From: Rhizobium sp. C1
Lineage (GTDB): Bacteria; Pseudomonadota; Alphaproteobacteria; Rhizobiales; Rhizobiaceae
NCBI RefSeq assembly: GCF_021026335.1
Contig: NZ_JAJNCY010000005.1
Coordinates: forward strand, 1-64,000
DNA length: 64,000 nt
Direction: 5' to 3'
The position numbers and the translations under genes were made by a program. Within the stretch, counting starts at the first letter, position 1. Each line of letters starts with the position of its first letter. The notes below the pieces were generated by a model. It did no database searches. It saw nothing but the letters and a program-made list of their open reading frames with translations, and was not told where the DNA came from. Below, piece by piece: positions 43,122-52,072 of the stretch.

Positions 43122-43480
43122 GACCTGTCATCTCACAATGAAATCGACCGTTCGTTAAGTTGAAGATGCCTATCCGACAACTGCGTCATTGCGCATGCGC
43201 AGTGACCTTAGGCGGACGCATCTACATACCCACAGGCTATCGGCCCGATCTCACCAGCGTTTGAAGCAACGCCACCTATGCAGGACATGTTTCCGTCAAA
43301 AGGTCAAACGCCCTAAACGGCGGGAGGCTCTAAACAGCGTCTCGCCGCTTGTAATTTTCTCCTTTACAAAAGATATAAAGTAATAACATTATGGGTAATC
43401 ATTCTCGCTGCGACAGCCTGTTTTTAAGGGCTTTTCGCAGCTTCTCTGCACTGCTTGAAACAATAAACAGGGGCATTGTC
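43122..43480 (+). promoter_or_regulatory. Leader region of the 43-57 kb catabolic operon
   Basis: About 360 bases with no gene. The last 120 are A+T-rich and should hold the promoter. CTTTA (43362-43366) and TAAAG (43376-43380) form an inverted repeat around a 9-base spacer that includes AAAGATAT (43369-43376). The same octamer forms half of the palindrome near the GntR gene (57690-57713). This makes it a possible GntR site, by inference only. Confidence 0.4.
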
Positions 43481-44158
43481 ATGGAAACGTCGTCTCTCAC
43501 TGCGCGGCAGCTTTTTGAAAATGCCAAGGCCAATCCAACACGGCGTAAATTCGGGTTCGGCCGTAAGCCAATGCTCGTCAATATCGACTTGCAATGCGCC
43601 TACACCGCGGTCGGTGAATTCGCCACCGCCTATGAGACAGATCCGCAGCAGCTCGACTATGTGAACACGCTCTCAGAACTGGCACGCGCGAAGAGCCTGC
43701 CTATTACCTGGACCTATGTCGCCTATATGGAATCCGGCGAAGATTGTGGCGTCTGGGGCACGCGCACGAACACGCCGGACTCGCTGCAAAATATCAAGGT
43801 CGGCTCGCGCCGCGCGGAATTCGATCCGCGGCTGAAGATCGACCGGGTGAGGGACATCATCATCAACAAGCGGATGGCTTCCCCCTTTCACGAGACCAAT
43901 CTTCAATCGCTGATGGTCTGGCATCAATGCGACACGGTTGTCATCACGGGCGGATCGACATCGGGTTGCGTACGCGCCTGCGTTGTCGACGCCATATCGC
44001 GCGGATACCGGGTGATCGTTCCGGAAGAATGCGTGGCGGACAAGCATGAAAGCCCGCATTTCGCCAATCTCTACGACATCTCGGTCAAATACGGCGACGT
44101 GATTCCGGTTGCCGATGCGATTGCCTGGTACGAGGCCTATACTCCGGAGGCACGCTGA
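43481..44158 (+). CDS. Isochorismatase-fold amidohydrolase (N-carbamoylsarcosine/maleamate amidase-like)
   Basis: A 225-residue cysteine hydrolase of the isochorismatase fold. The triad is visible as D36 (VNIDLQCAY), K130 (INKRMASPF) and C163 (GGSTSGCVRACV), with the cis-peptide region just before the Cys. Family members with this spacing cut carbamoyl or amide bonds, including N-carbamoylsarcosine amidase and the maleamate amidase NicF of nicotinate breakdown. First gene of the operon, starting at 43481 after AGGGG; the next start follows its stop by one base. I infer hydrolysis of a half-amide (maleamate- or succinamate-like) to a dicarboxylate and ammonia. Confidence 0.85.
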   Translation: METSSLTARQLFENAKANPTRRKFGFGRKPMLVNIDLQCAYTAVGEFATAYETDPQQLDYVNTLSELARAKSLPITWTYVAYMESGEDCGVWGTRTNTPDSLQNIKVGSRRAEFDPRLKIDRVRDIIINKRMASPFHETNLQSLMVWHQCDTVVITGGSTSGCVRACVVDAISRGYRVIVPEECVADKHESPHFANLYDISVKYGDVIPVADAIAWYEAYTPEAR

Positions 44159-44159
44159 A

Positions 44160-45107
44160 ATGGCTGACGGTGCAACGCAGATGAAATCCGATCTCGGCCT
44201 CTACGATTATCTACCCTGGCCTGGCCGGCCTAAGATCACCTGGCCGGGCGGCAAGCGGATCGCGGTGTGGATCGCGCCGAACATTGAATTCTACGAATAC
44301 AATCCGCCGAACAATCCGACCCGCACCCCTTGGGCACGCCCCAATCCCGATGTGCTGCAATATTCTCATCGCGACTATGGCAATCGTGCAGGCTGGCAGC
44401 GCATGATGGCGGCGATGGACCGTGCGGGGTTCCGCGGTTCGGTGTCCCTCAATGTGGCGCTGTGCGACCATCATCCCGAAATCATCAGGGCCTGTGCCGA
44501 CCGTGACTGGGAATTCTTCTCGCACGGAATCTACAATACCCGCTATGTCTACAACATGACCATGGAGCAGGAACGCGAGATCATTCGCGACGCCTTCGAT
44601 ACGGTTCGCAAGCATACGGGGCAGACGCTGGCCGGGTGGCTCTCGCCGGCGCTTTCCAATAATTTCTGGACCATGGATCTGCTCGCCGAAGCGGGCATCC
44701 AGTACACCTGCGACATGTTTCACGACGACCAGCCGATGCCGGTCAAGGTCAAGTCCGGCCGCCTCATTTCGATGCCCTATTCGCTCGAGATGAACGATGT
44801 GATTGTTTACAACACGCAGAAGGTCACGCCGCGCCATTATGGCGAAATCATCAAGCGGCAGTTCGACCAGCTTTACAAGGAAGGGAACGAAAGCGGGACG
44901 GTTATGTGCATTCCGCTTCATCCCTATCTCGTCGGCCAGCCGCATCGCATCGACGCCTTTGCCGAAGCCATAGACTATATCGCAGGCCATGAGGGCGTCT
45001 GGCAGACGACGGGGCGAGAGATCGCGGCCGCGTATCACGCATCCGGCGCCTACGACGCCATGACCGCAGCGATGGAGTATCACAAGGCGAACGGAGGGCA
45101 GATCTGA
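44160..45107 (+). CDS. NodB-fold hydrolase, PuuE allantoinase/cyclic imidase-like (copy A)
   Basis: A 315-residue protein of the polysaccharide-deacetylase superfamily, PuuE-like branch. It has AVWIAPNIEFYEYNPP instead of the classical TFDDG, then YSHRDYGNRAGWQRM, the probable metal His in FFSHGIYN (H122), GWLSPALSNNFWT and the C-terminal PLHPYLVGQPHRI. This branch contains metal-dependent and metal-independent enzymes that open cyclic amides, such as allantoinase and cyclic imide hydrolase, rather than sugar deacetylases. GGAGG precedes the ATG. It has no signal peptide, so it works in the cytoplasm. A one-base overlap links it to copy B. Confidence 0.82.
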   Translation: MADGATQMKSDLGLYDYLPWPGRPKITWPGGKRIAVWIAPNIEFYEYNPPNNPTRTPWARPNPDVLQYSHRDYGNRAGWQRMMAAMDRAGFRGSVSLNVALCDHHPEIIRACADRDWEFFSHGIYNTRYVYNMTMEQEREIIRDAFDTVRKHTGQTLAGWLSPALSNNFWTMDLLAEAGIQYTCDMFHDDQPMPVKVKSGRLISMPYSLEMNDVIVYNTQKVTPRHYGEIIKRQFDQLYKEGNESGTVMCIPLHPYLVGQPHRIDAFAEAIDYIAGHEGVWQTTGREIAAAYHASGAYDAMTAAMEYHKANGGQI

Positions 45108-46042
45108 TGCCGATGCCTGACGATTACCTGAAGTATCCCGCCCGCCATTACGGCATGGACCATGATCGTTACGAATGGTCGGATCTGTTCAAGCGCGAGC
45201 CGATTGTCTGGCCGAACGGCGCGAAAATCGCCCTGTCTATCGTCACCCATGTCCAGCATTTCCCGCTGGATATGCCGTCCAAGCCGTTCAAGGCCCCCGG
45301 CGCGTTGTCCATGCCTTACCCCGATTTCCGATATTACACCAATCGGGACTATGGCAATCGCGTTGGAATCTTTCGTGTTCTGAGATTGCTGAGCGAGAAG
45401 GGCCTCCGAACGAGTTTCGCCATCAACGGCATCATCGCGCAGCGTTATCCCGCCGTGTTGAAGGCGGTCGTGGCCGGCGGGCACGAAGTGATCGCCCATG
45501 GACTCGACATGGGCAAGGTCCATCACTCCGGGCTGGAGCCGGAGGCGGAGGACCAGATTGTCTCGGAGGCGCTGGCGCTCCTGCGGAAGGAAAGTGGCCA
45601 GAGCGTTGAAGGCTGGCTTTCCCCCGGCCGGGCGCAGGGGTTCAACACGCCGGATATTCTGGCGCAGAACGGCGTGCGGTTCTGCCTCGACTGGGCCAAT
45701 GACGACCTTCCTTATCGGATGAGCACGGCAAACGGCGAATTGCTTGCCATGCCGATGGCTTATGAGACCGATGACCGGGTCGTCGCGGATGAATATTTCC
45801 AGTCTGAGGCCGACTGGGTGCAGCAGGTGAAGGATCGCTTTGACGTCCTTTATCGGGAAACCGCGGATTATGGCGGCCGGGTGATGAGCCTGCCGCTGCA
45901 TAGCTGGGTCTCCGGCATGCCGTATCGCGTCGAATATCTCCGGGAAGCGCTGGATTACATGCTCTCGCATGACGGCGTCTGGGCCGCTCCCGTCGGTGAG
46001 ATTGCCGCGGCCTTTGTTGGACAAGACTCGAGCGCCGCATAG
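45107..46042 (+). CDS. NodB-fold hydrolase, PuuE allantoinase/cyclic imidase-like (copy B)
   Basis: A 311-residue relative of the preceding protein, sharing the order of motifs: ALSIVTHVQHFPLD, YYTNRDYGNRVGIFRVL, VIAHGLDMGKVHH, GWLSPGRAQGFNT and PLHSWVSGMPYR. Sequence identity with copy A looks low, so this is an old duplication or a two-subunit enzyme. TGATG coupling to copy A supports a joint product. The His after PL (PLHSWV against PLHPYL) is kept in both. The likely role is ring opening of a cyclic imide or amide, alone or as a heteromer with copy A. Confidence 0.8.
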   Translation: MPMPDDYLKYPARHYGMDHDRYEWSDLFKREPIVWPNGAKIALSIVTHVQHFPLDMPSKPFKAPGALSMPYPDFRYYTNRDYGNRVGIFRVLRLLSEKGLRTSFAINGIIAQRYPAVLKAVVAGGHEVIAHGLDMGKVHHSGLEPEAEDQIVSEALALLRKESGQSVEGWLSPGRAQGFNTPDILAQNGVRFCLDWANDDLPYRMSTANGELLAMPMAYETDDRVVADEYFQSEADWVQQVKDRFDVLYRETADYGGRVMSLPLHSWVSGMPYRVEYLREALDYMLSHDGVWAAPVGEIAAAFVGQDSSAA

Positions 46043-46123
46043 ACGACGTGAAAAAGACAGCAGCCACGGCAAAAGCCATGCCCTGGCTCTTCTTACAGCA
46101 GTTCGATTTTTCGAGGTTGGGAT

Positions 46124-47530
46124 ATGGCGCAAGCGTCAGCACCGCGCACCATGTTGGGCAAGATCTGGGATGCGCATGAGATCCTTCGGCATCCTTCGGG
46201 TCCGTCTCTGCTCTATATCGATCGTGACATGATTCACGAAGGCAGCTTTCATGCCTTTGCCGACCTGAAACGCCGCGGGCTGATGCCGCGTCGGCCGAAG
46301 CAGATTTTTGGTGTCGCGGACCACTATGTGCCGACACGCGGTCGGGCGCTTGCCGATGCGGCGAGCCCGGCGATTGCAACGATGATCGAAACATTCGATG
46401 CCAACATGGAGTGGGGCGGCCTTCGCCATTTCGGGCTCAAGTCACGAGAACAGGGCATCGTCCATGTCGTGGCGCCCGAACAGGGTATCACCCTGCCTGG
46501 TCTCACCATCGTCTGTTCCGACAGCCACACCTCCACACAAGGGGCGCTCGGCGCCATCGCGTTTGGAATCGGCCAATCCGAAAATGCGCATGTTCTGGCA
46601 ACCCAGACGCTCTGGCAGGTCAGGCCGAAAACCATGCGGGTGACGATCGATGGCGTGCTGCCGCAGGGTATTACCGCCAAGGACGTGATGCTCTTTCTGA
46701 TCGGCACGATCGGTGCGGGCGGAGCCGGCGGTCATGCGATCGAATTCGCAGGGCAGGCCGTGCGCAACATGTCGATCGAAGCACGCCTGACGCTGTGCAA
46801 CATGTCCATCGAGGCCGCCGCACGGCTCGGCATGGTCGCGCCCGACGAGATCACCTTTGACTACGTGCGCGGCAGAACCTTCGCGCCCTCGGAACAGGAA
46901 TGGGATGTGGCGCTCAGCCAATGGCGAGAGGTCCCGAGCGATGCAGATGCGGAATTCGACCGGGAAGTTCATATCGACGGCAGCAAAATCGCGCCGATGG
47001 TCACATGGGGGACCAGCCCGGAAGATGCGGTGGCCATCGATGGCCGCGTTCCGGAGCCGGCCTCCTTTGAAGGCGAGGAGAAGCGCAAGGCGGCGGCACG
47101 CTCGCTGGAATATATGGATCTCGCGCCCGGAACACCGCTCGATGGGCTGAAGATCGACCGCGTCTTCATCGGCTCTTGCACCAACAGCCGCATCGAGGAC
47201 CTGCGCAGCGCCGCCGCGATCCTGAAGGGCCGCAAGTCGGTCGTTCCGGCAATCATCGTTCCAGGTTCGACCGAGGTAAAGGCGCAGGCCGAGGCGGAAG
47301 GGCTTGCCCGCACCTTCCAGGAGGCGGGGTTTGAATGGCGCGATTCCGGCTGTTCGATGTGCGCCGCGCTCAATGGCGATTTCGTCAATCCCGGCGAACG
47401 CTGCGCCTCCACCTCCAACCGTAACTTCGTCGGGCGTCAGGGTCCGGGCGCGCGCACCCATCTGGTCAGCCCGGCCATGGCGGCGGCGGCCGCCATTACC
47501 GGTCGTCTGACCGATGTCAGGCGGATTTGA
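46124..47530 (+). CDS. Aconitase-superfamily hydratase, large subunit (LeuC/DmdA-like)
   Basis: A 468-residue iron-sulfur hydro-lyase subunit of LeuC size. The three cluster cysteines are C352 (IGSCTNSRIEDLR), C410 and C413 (SGCSMCAALNGD). VCSDSHTSTQGALGAIAFGIG and the C-terminal SNRNFVGRQGPGARTHLVSP are family hallmarks. Together with the small subunit it would add water to, or remove it from, a substituted maleate/malate. In leucine synthesis the pair would be LeuCD, but no other leucine gene is near. The catabolic context favours a dimethylmaleate-hydratase-like (DmdAB) or citraconate-type role. Confidence 0.9.
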   Translation: MAQASAPRTMLGKIWDAHEILRHPSGPSLLYIDRDMIHEGSFHAFADLKRRGLMPRRPKQIFGVADHYVPTRGRALADAASPAIATMIETFDANMEWGGLRHFGLKSREQGIVHVVAPEQGITLPGLTIVCSDSHTSTQGALGAIAFGIGQSENAHVLATQTLWQVRPKTMRVTIDGVLPQGITAKDVMLFLIGTIGAGGAGGHAIEFAGQAVRNMSIEARLTLCNMSIEAAARLGMVAPDEITFDYVRGRTFAPSEQEWDVALSQWREVPSDADAEFDREVHIDGSKIAPMVTWGTSPEDAVAIDGRVPEPASFEGEEKRKAAARSLEYMDLAPGTPLDGLKIDRVFIGSCTNSRIEDLRSAAAILKGRKSVVPAIIVPGSTEVKAQAEAEGLARTFQEAGFEWRDSGCSMCAALNGDFVNPGERCASTSNRNFVGRQGPGARTHLVSPAMAAAAAITGRLTDVRRI

Positions 47531-47543
47531 AGGAGGCGCTGAC

Positions 47544-48158
47544 ATGAAGGCTTTTACACGCGAGACCTCCACGGTTGTCACAATTCCCGGCGTGAATTGC
47601 GATACCGACCAGATCATTCCCGGTCGGTTCATCAAGGCAGACCGCGCGCAGGGATACGGCCAGTTTCTTTTCCACGACATTCGCAGGTCGGAGACCGGCG
47701 AACTCGACCCGGCCTTTCCCTTGAACCGGCCCGCCGCCGCGGCCGCGACGATCCTGCTGGTAGAAGACAATTTCGGCTGCGGTTCTTCGCGTGAGGGCGC
47801 GGTCTATGCACTGGTCGATCATGGAATCCGCGCTTTGATCGGCCCTAGCTTCGGCGACATCTTCTACAACAACGCGCTGAAGAACGGTCTCGTCCCCGTG
47901 CGTCTGCCTGAAGCCGATTGTCAGCGTCTGGTGCAGCATCTGGCGGCGTTTCCCGATGCGGAAGTCACGGTGGATCTGGCGACCGGCGAACTCATCCTGC
48001 CGGCTGATCTCGGACGGCATCCCATCGTCATGAACGATTTTGCGCGCGACTGCATCTTACGCGGGCTCGACGAGATCGAGATGACATTCACCTATCTGGA
48101 GCAGATCGAAGCATTTGAAAAGGCACGGATCGGCTCGCATGCCTGGCTGGATCGATGA
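47544..48158 (+). CDS. Aconitase-superfamily hydratase, small subunit (LeuD/DmdB-like)
   Basis: A 204-residue swivel-domain subunit. NCDTDQIIPGRFIK is at the N-terminus and EDNFGCGSSREGAVYALVDHG carries the active-site Arg/Ser loop; IGPSFGDIFYNNALKNGL follows. AAGGAGG lies 5 bases before the ATG at 47544. It partners the large subunit, whose stop is 13 bases upstream. Substrate choice in this family depends on this loop and a short specificity helix, which I cannot read reliably. Confidence 0.9.
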   Translation: MKAFTRETSTVVTIPGVNCDTDQIIPGRFIKADRAQGYGQFLFHDIRRSETGELDPAFPLNRPAAAAATILLVEDNFGCGSSREGAVYALVDHGIRALIGPSFGDIFYNNALKNGLVPVRLPEADCQRLVQHLAAFPDAEVTVDLATGELILPADLGRHPIVMNDFARDCILRGLDEIEMTFTYLEQIEAFEKARIGSHAWLDR

Positions 48159-48210
48159 CGGGCGAACCGGCCACCACTTTTGGACCGTCTTGTAACTGGG
48201 AGAATGAAAA

Positions 48211-49428
48211 ATGGATTTTGAAATCAAGCGCAGAACGCTTCTGAAAGCATCTGGGGCCGCTGCCGTCACTCTCGCCATGCCGGGCATTCTCAGGGCTGCC
48301 ACGCCGACCGTGAAGGTGGGCGTTCTGGAGCCGTTGACTGGCGCACTCGCCTACAACGGCACGCAGAGCGCGGCGGGCGCCAAGTTTGCGGCCGAGAAGA
48401 TCAACGCCATGGGCGGGATCAAGAGCCTGGGTGGCGCAAAGATCGAACTCGTCGTCGTCGATGCCCAGAGCAAGCCGGAAATCGCCGCAGCTGGCGTCGA
48501 TACCCTGGCGCAGCAGGAAGTTTGCGCATTCACTGGTTCCTCGTCTTCGGCACTGGGTCTGGCATCCACGCAGGCCGCCGCAAAATACAATCTGGCTCAG
48601 GTTGTCTCGATCGGCACCGCGGAAACCATCGTGTCGCGTGGTCTCGCCAACGTGTTCCGCTTCACGCCGGGGATCAACAAATGCACGAGCGTTGCGCTGG
48701 GCAACCTGCAGAAGCTGAATGAGGCAGCAGGTCACGCCGTCAAGACTGCGGCGATCGTCCACGAAGACGGCCCATTCGGTTCTGGCATGGCCAAGATCCT
48801 TGCGACCGAACTGCCCAAACAGGGTATCGAGATCGTGGAGACGATTTCACACCCGACGCCTCAGCGCGACTTCTCCAACATTGCGCTTCGCATCAAGGCT
48901 TCCAAGGCAGACATTCTGATCCCGTCGAACTACCTCAACGAATACACCCTGATGGCCAAGGCCATTCATCAGCAGCGGGTGGACTTGAAGGCGATCTATT
49001 CGATCCTGGGCGGCGCCGCCTCCAACATCAAGTTCGTGCGCGAAAACAATGCGATCGCCCAATATGTCATGGATTGCAATCATTGGTACGATCCCAAAAA
49101 GGAAGAGTCCAAGGAACTGACCAAGACCGTCGCAGCCGCCAAGCTCGACCTCACCTACGACATCATGGTGTCCTATGCCAGCATTCAGCTCATTGCCGAC
49201 GCGCTTGAGCGGGCCGCCTCGACGGATCGCCAAAAGATGATCGAGTCGCTTGCCTCTTCCACCTTCGACAAGTCGATCATGCCCTATGGTCCGACCAAGT
49301 TCGTCCACGGAGACAATGTGAACTCGCAGCCCGTCAACACGCAGGTGCGCGGCGAAAACATCGAGCTCGTCTTCCCGAAGGAATATGCGACGGCTGAAGC
49401 CGTGTTCCCGATCCCCGCCTCGAAGTGA
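48211..49428 (+). CDS. Branched-chain-type ABC transporter substrate-binding protein (LivK-like)
   Basis: A 405-residue periplasmic binding protein, peripla_BP_6 type. The N-terminus MDFEIKRRTLLKASG is a twin-arginine-like signal, with cleavage near GILRAATP. VGVLEPLTGALAYNGTQSAAGAKFAAEKINA starts the mature fold, and LVVVDAQSKPEIAAAGVDTL is typical. Liv-type systems import many small acids and amides as well as leucine. It heads the five transporter genes inside the catabolic operon. A strong stem-loop follows its stop. Ligand probably the pathway substrate, unidentified. Confidence 0.9.
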   Translation: MDFEIKRRTLLKASGAAAVTLAMPGILRAATPTVKVGVLEPLTGALAYNGTQSAAGAKFAAEKINAMGGIKSLGGAKIELVVVDAQSKPEIAAAGVDTLAQQEVCAFTGSSSSALGLASTQAAAKYNLAQVVSIGTAETIVSRGLANVFRFTPGINKCTSVALGNLQKLNEAAGHAVKTAAIVHEDGPFGSGMAKILATELPKQGIEIVETISHPTPQRDFSNIALRIKASKADILIPSNYLNEYTLMAKAIHQQRVDLKAIYSILGGAASNIKFVRENNAIAQYVMDCNHWYDPKKEESKELTKTVAAAKLDLTYDIMVSYASIQLIADALERAASTDRQKMIESLASSTFDKSIMPYGPTKFVHGDNVNSQPVNTQVRGENIELVFPKEYATAEAVFPIPASK

Positions 49429-49435
49429 AACCCCG

Positions 49436-49475
49436 GATCGGATATTCCCGCCGCTGTCGGCGGGAATATCCGATC
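49436..49475 (+). promoter_or_regulatory. Long perfect stem-loop between binding-protein and permease genes
   Basis: A 17-base-pair perfect stem: arms 49436-49452 and 49459-49475, core GATATTCCCGCC with GGCGGGAATATC, loop GCTGTC. It begins 7 bases after the LivK-like stop. No T-run follows. Such hairpins shield the upstream mRNA from exonucleases or attenuate transcription, giving more binding protein than permease. Confidence 0.75.
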
Positions 49476-49495
49476 GACGAGAAAAGGCATCCCAG

Positions 49496-50362
49496 ATGTC
49501 GACACTGATCCTGCCGGCCGTGATCAGCGGCCTGATGATGGGGGCGGTTTACGCGCTGGTCGCGCTTGGCCTCACTCTGATTTACGGCGTTCTGCACATC
49601 ATCAATTTCGCCCATGGCAGCCTGCTCATGCTGGCGCTCTATGCCGTGTATTTCCTGAACACCTATCTGGGTATCGATCCGTATCTGGCCATACCGATCG
49701 TCCTGCCGGTCTTCTTCGCGCTGGGCTATGCGCTCCAGCGCGGCCTGATTGGACCGATGAGCAGCGGTTCGGAGCAGAATGTCCTTCTCATCACGCTGGC
49801 GGTGTCGATCATCATCGAAAACCTCGCCCTGTATTTCTGGACGTCGAACACGCGCAATATCGATATCCCCTATGTCTACGACACGGTGGAGCTATTCGGC
49901 GCCTTCATCCCCTTCGGCCGTGTCATCGCCTTCTTTGGAGCGCTGGCCGTAGTGCCGCTGCTCTGGCTGTTCATGGCCAAGACGCGCACCGGATCGGCCA
50001 TTCGTGCCGTCGCCATCGAGAAGCGCGGGGCTGAACTGGTGGGGATAGACGTGAACCACACCTACGCGATCTGTTTCGGCATCGGCACGGCCTGCGTGGC
50101 GCTTGCCGCCTGCTTGCTGCTTCCGACCTTCTACGTCACGCCGCAGGTCGGCTACACATTCGTGCTCGTCGCCTTCACCACGGTCGTTCTCGGCGGCATG
50201 GGCAGCCTTGTCGGCGCCCTGGTCGCCGGCCTGCTGTTGGGCGTCATCGAGTCGCTCTGTGGACTTTTTCTCGGCGACAGTCTCGGACAGATCGGCATTT
50301 TCATCGCCTTCATTCTGATCCTTCTGCTGAAGCCCTCGGGCATTATGGGGAAGGCGCCATGA
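49496..50362 (+). CDS. Branched-chain-type ABC transporter permease (LivH-like)
   Basis: A 288-residue inner-membrane permease with about eight hydrophobic segments. It carries the LivH signatures GAVYALVALGLTLIYGVLHI and INFAHGSLLMLALY at the N-terminus, the cytoplasmic RTGSAIRAVAIEKRGAELVG loop that contacts the ATPases, and VVLGGMGSLVGALVAGLLLG near the end. The ATG at 49496 follows AAAGG. It overlaps the LivM-like gene by 4 bases (ATGA). Confidence 0.92.
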   Translation: MSTLILPAVISGLMMGAVYALVALGLTLIYGVLHIINFAHGSLLMLALYAVYFLNTYLGIDPYLAIPIVLPVFFALGYALQRGLIGPMSSGSEQNVLLITLAVSIIIENLALYFWTSNTRNIDIPYVYDTVELFGAFIPFGRVIAFFGALAVVPLLWLFMAKTRTGSAIRAVAIEKRGAELVGIDVNHTYAICFGIGTACVALAACLLLPTFYVTPQVGYTFVLVAFTTVVLGGMGSLVGALVAGLLLGVIESLCGLFLGDSLGQIGIFIAFILILLLKPSGIMGKAP

Positions 50363-51339
50363 TGAAACTGAATTCAACCGGTCAGGTGGTCCTCATCCTG
50401 GTCGCAGTCGCCTATCTCCTGGGTGTCTATTTCATTTCCTCGCCAGTCTGGATGGGCTTCACCATCAACGCGCTGATTGTCGCGGTTCTGGCGCTGTCCT
50501 GGAACGTGACGGGCGGTTTTGGCGGCCTTTCGTCTTTCGGTCATGCCGTGCTCTACGGCACCGGTGCCTATACATCGGCGATCCTGCAGGTCACCTATGG
50601 CGTCAACGCCTGGGTGGCGCTGGTTGCCGGCATCGCAATGGCCGCTGCGGTCGGCGGGTTCATCGGCGCGCTTGCCTTCCGCTATGGCGTCAAGGGCTCT
50701 TACTTTGCCCTCGTCACCCTTGCCTTCGCCGAGGTTTTCCGCATCTGCGCCGCCTCGTTCGACTTTGCAGGCGGGGGCAGTGGGCTTCAGCTCAAGCTGG
50801 CCCCCGGCATCAGCAATATCCAGTTTGCCGATCGCACAGTCCTTTATACCTTCCTTCTGGCTATCGTCGTTCTCGTGATGCTGCTGACGGCATGGATCAA
50901 ATATTCCCGGTTCGGGGCCTATCTGGTCGCGGTGCGCGAAAACGAGGATGCGGCGCGCGCCCTGGGCATCGACACCTACAGGATCAAGGTTCTCGCCATG
51001 GCCGTGTCCGGCGCATTCGGGGGTCTCGCCGGCGTGCTCTATCTGCAACTATGGCTCTTCATCGATAGCTCCATCGCTTACGGGTCTTCCGTATCGATCG
51101 AGGCCCTGATCGGCCCGATCATTGGCGGGGCCGGCACGGTCTGGGGGCCTGTTCTCGGGACGCTCGGCCTGCATCTGATCGGCGAAGGCGCGAAAACCCT
51201 GCTCTCAAATGCGCCGGGCCTCAACTTCGTCCTCTATGCGGTCGTCCTCATCTGCGCCCTGCGCTTCATGCCCAACGGTCTAGTGGGTCTGGCCGGCCGG
51301 ATCGGGCCCTTTGCCAAGAAGGAGAGCAAGGATGCTTGA
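50359..51339 (+). CDS. Branched-chain-type ABC transporter permease (LivM-like)
   Basis: A 326-residue permease partner of the LivH-like protein. It shows ALSWNVTGGFGGLSSFGHAV and YGTGAYTSAIL typical of LivM, the ATPase-contact loop with YSRFGAYLVAVRENEDAARA and LGIDTYRIKVLAMAVSGAFG, and GPIIGGAGTVWGPVLGT near the C-terminus. Start at 50359 (second ATG at 50362). Its last codons overlap the LivG-like start by 8 bases. Confidence 0.92.
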   Translation: MMKLNSTGQVVLILVAVAYLLGVYFISSPVWMGFTINALIVAVLALSWNVTGGFGGLSSFGHAVLYGTGAYTSAILQVTYGVNAWVALVAGIAMAAAVGGFIGALAFRYGVKGSYFALVTLAFAEVFRICAASFDFAGGGSGLQLKLAPGISNIQFADRTVLYTFLLAIVVLVMLLTAWIKYSRFGAYLVAVRENEDAARALGIDTYRIKVLAMAVSGAFGGLAGVLYLQLWLFIDSSIAYGSSVSIEALIGPIIGGAGTVWGPVLGTLGLHLIGEGAKTLLSNAPGLNFVLYAVVLICALRFMPNGLVGLAGRIGPFAKKESKDA

Positions 51340-52072
51340 GGTCGAAAACCTGTCGAAAAGCTTCGGCGGATTGAAGGCGGTGTCCAACGCAACGCTTCAA
51401 GTTCCGGAAGGCTCGATTGTCGGGCTGCTTGGACCGAACGGGGCCGGCAAGACAACCTGCTTCACCATGATTGCCGGTTTCACCAAGCCCGACAGTGGCT
51501 CCGTGCGGCTGAGGGGTAAGGACATTACCGGTCTGGCGCCCCACCACATCTGCAATCTCGGCATGATCCGGACATTCCAGATCGTGCAACCGTTTGCCGG
51601 CCTGACGGTCGAGGAAAACATTGCGGTGGGCGCCTATCTCCACCATCACGAACGCAAGGAAGCCATGGCGGTCGCCCGCGATGTCGGCAAGCGGCTCGGC
51701 ATGGGTACACTTCTCGACCGGCCGGCCTCGGCTCTCACCATTGCGGGGCGCAAGCGGCTTGAACTCGCGCGCGCACTGGCAACCGGCGCAAAGCTCCTGT
51801 TGCTCGATGAAGTCATGGCCGGGCTCATTCCCACCGAAATCAACGAGATCGTCGGCATTATCCGGCAGATCCGCGACGAGGGCCACACGTTCCTGATGAT
51901 CGAGCATGTGATGCAGGCTGTCATGAGCCTTGCTGAAACTGCGTACGTTCTCAATCAGGGGGTCATGATCGCCCATGGCACACCACGGGATCTGGTGCGC
52001 GACCCGGCTGTCGTGGAGGCCTATCTCGGCCATGGAGCAGCCCAGCGCCTGCAGGAGGACGATCATGCTTGA
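51332..52072 (+). CDS. Branched-chain-type ABC transporter ATP-binding protein (LivG-like)
   Basis: A 246-residue ATPase with Walker A GPNGAGKTT, Walker B LLLLDEVMAGL and switch His in FLMIEHVMQAV. The signature region reads LTIAGRKRLELARALA instead of the usual LSGGQ/LSYGQ, a divergence worth noting. MIRTFQIVQPFAGLTVEENI is typical of LivG. Start at 51332 with AAGGAG upstream inside the LivM-like gene. Energises uptake together with the LivF-like subunit. Confidence 0.9.
   Translation: MLEVENLSKSFGGLKAVSNATLQVPEGSIVGLLGPNGAGKTTCFTMIAGFTKPDSGSVRLRGKDITGLAPHHICNLGMIRTFQIVQPFAGLTVEENIAVGAYLHHHERKEAMAVARDVGKRLGMGTLLDRPASALTIAGRKRLELARALATGAKLLLLDEVMAGLIPTEINEIVGIIRQIRDEGHTFLMIEHVMQAVMSLAETAYVLNQGVMIAHGTPRDLVRDPAVVEAYLGHGAAQRLQEDDHA

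Noticed and set aside
46124-48158. LeuCD of leucine biosynthesis
   Set aside because: The subunits look LeuC/LeuD-like, but no leuA or leuB lies nearby. They are embedded with an amidase, a lyase and a transporter, so a catabolic hydratase is more likely.
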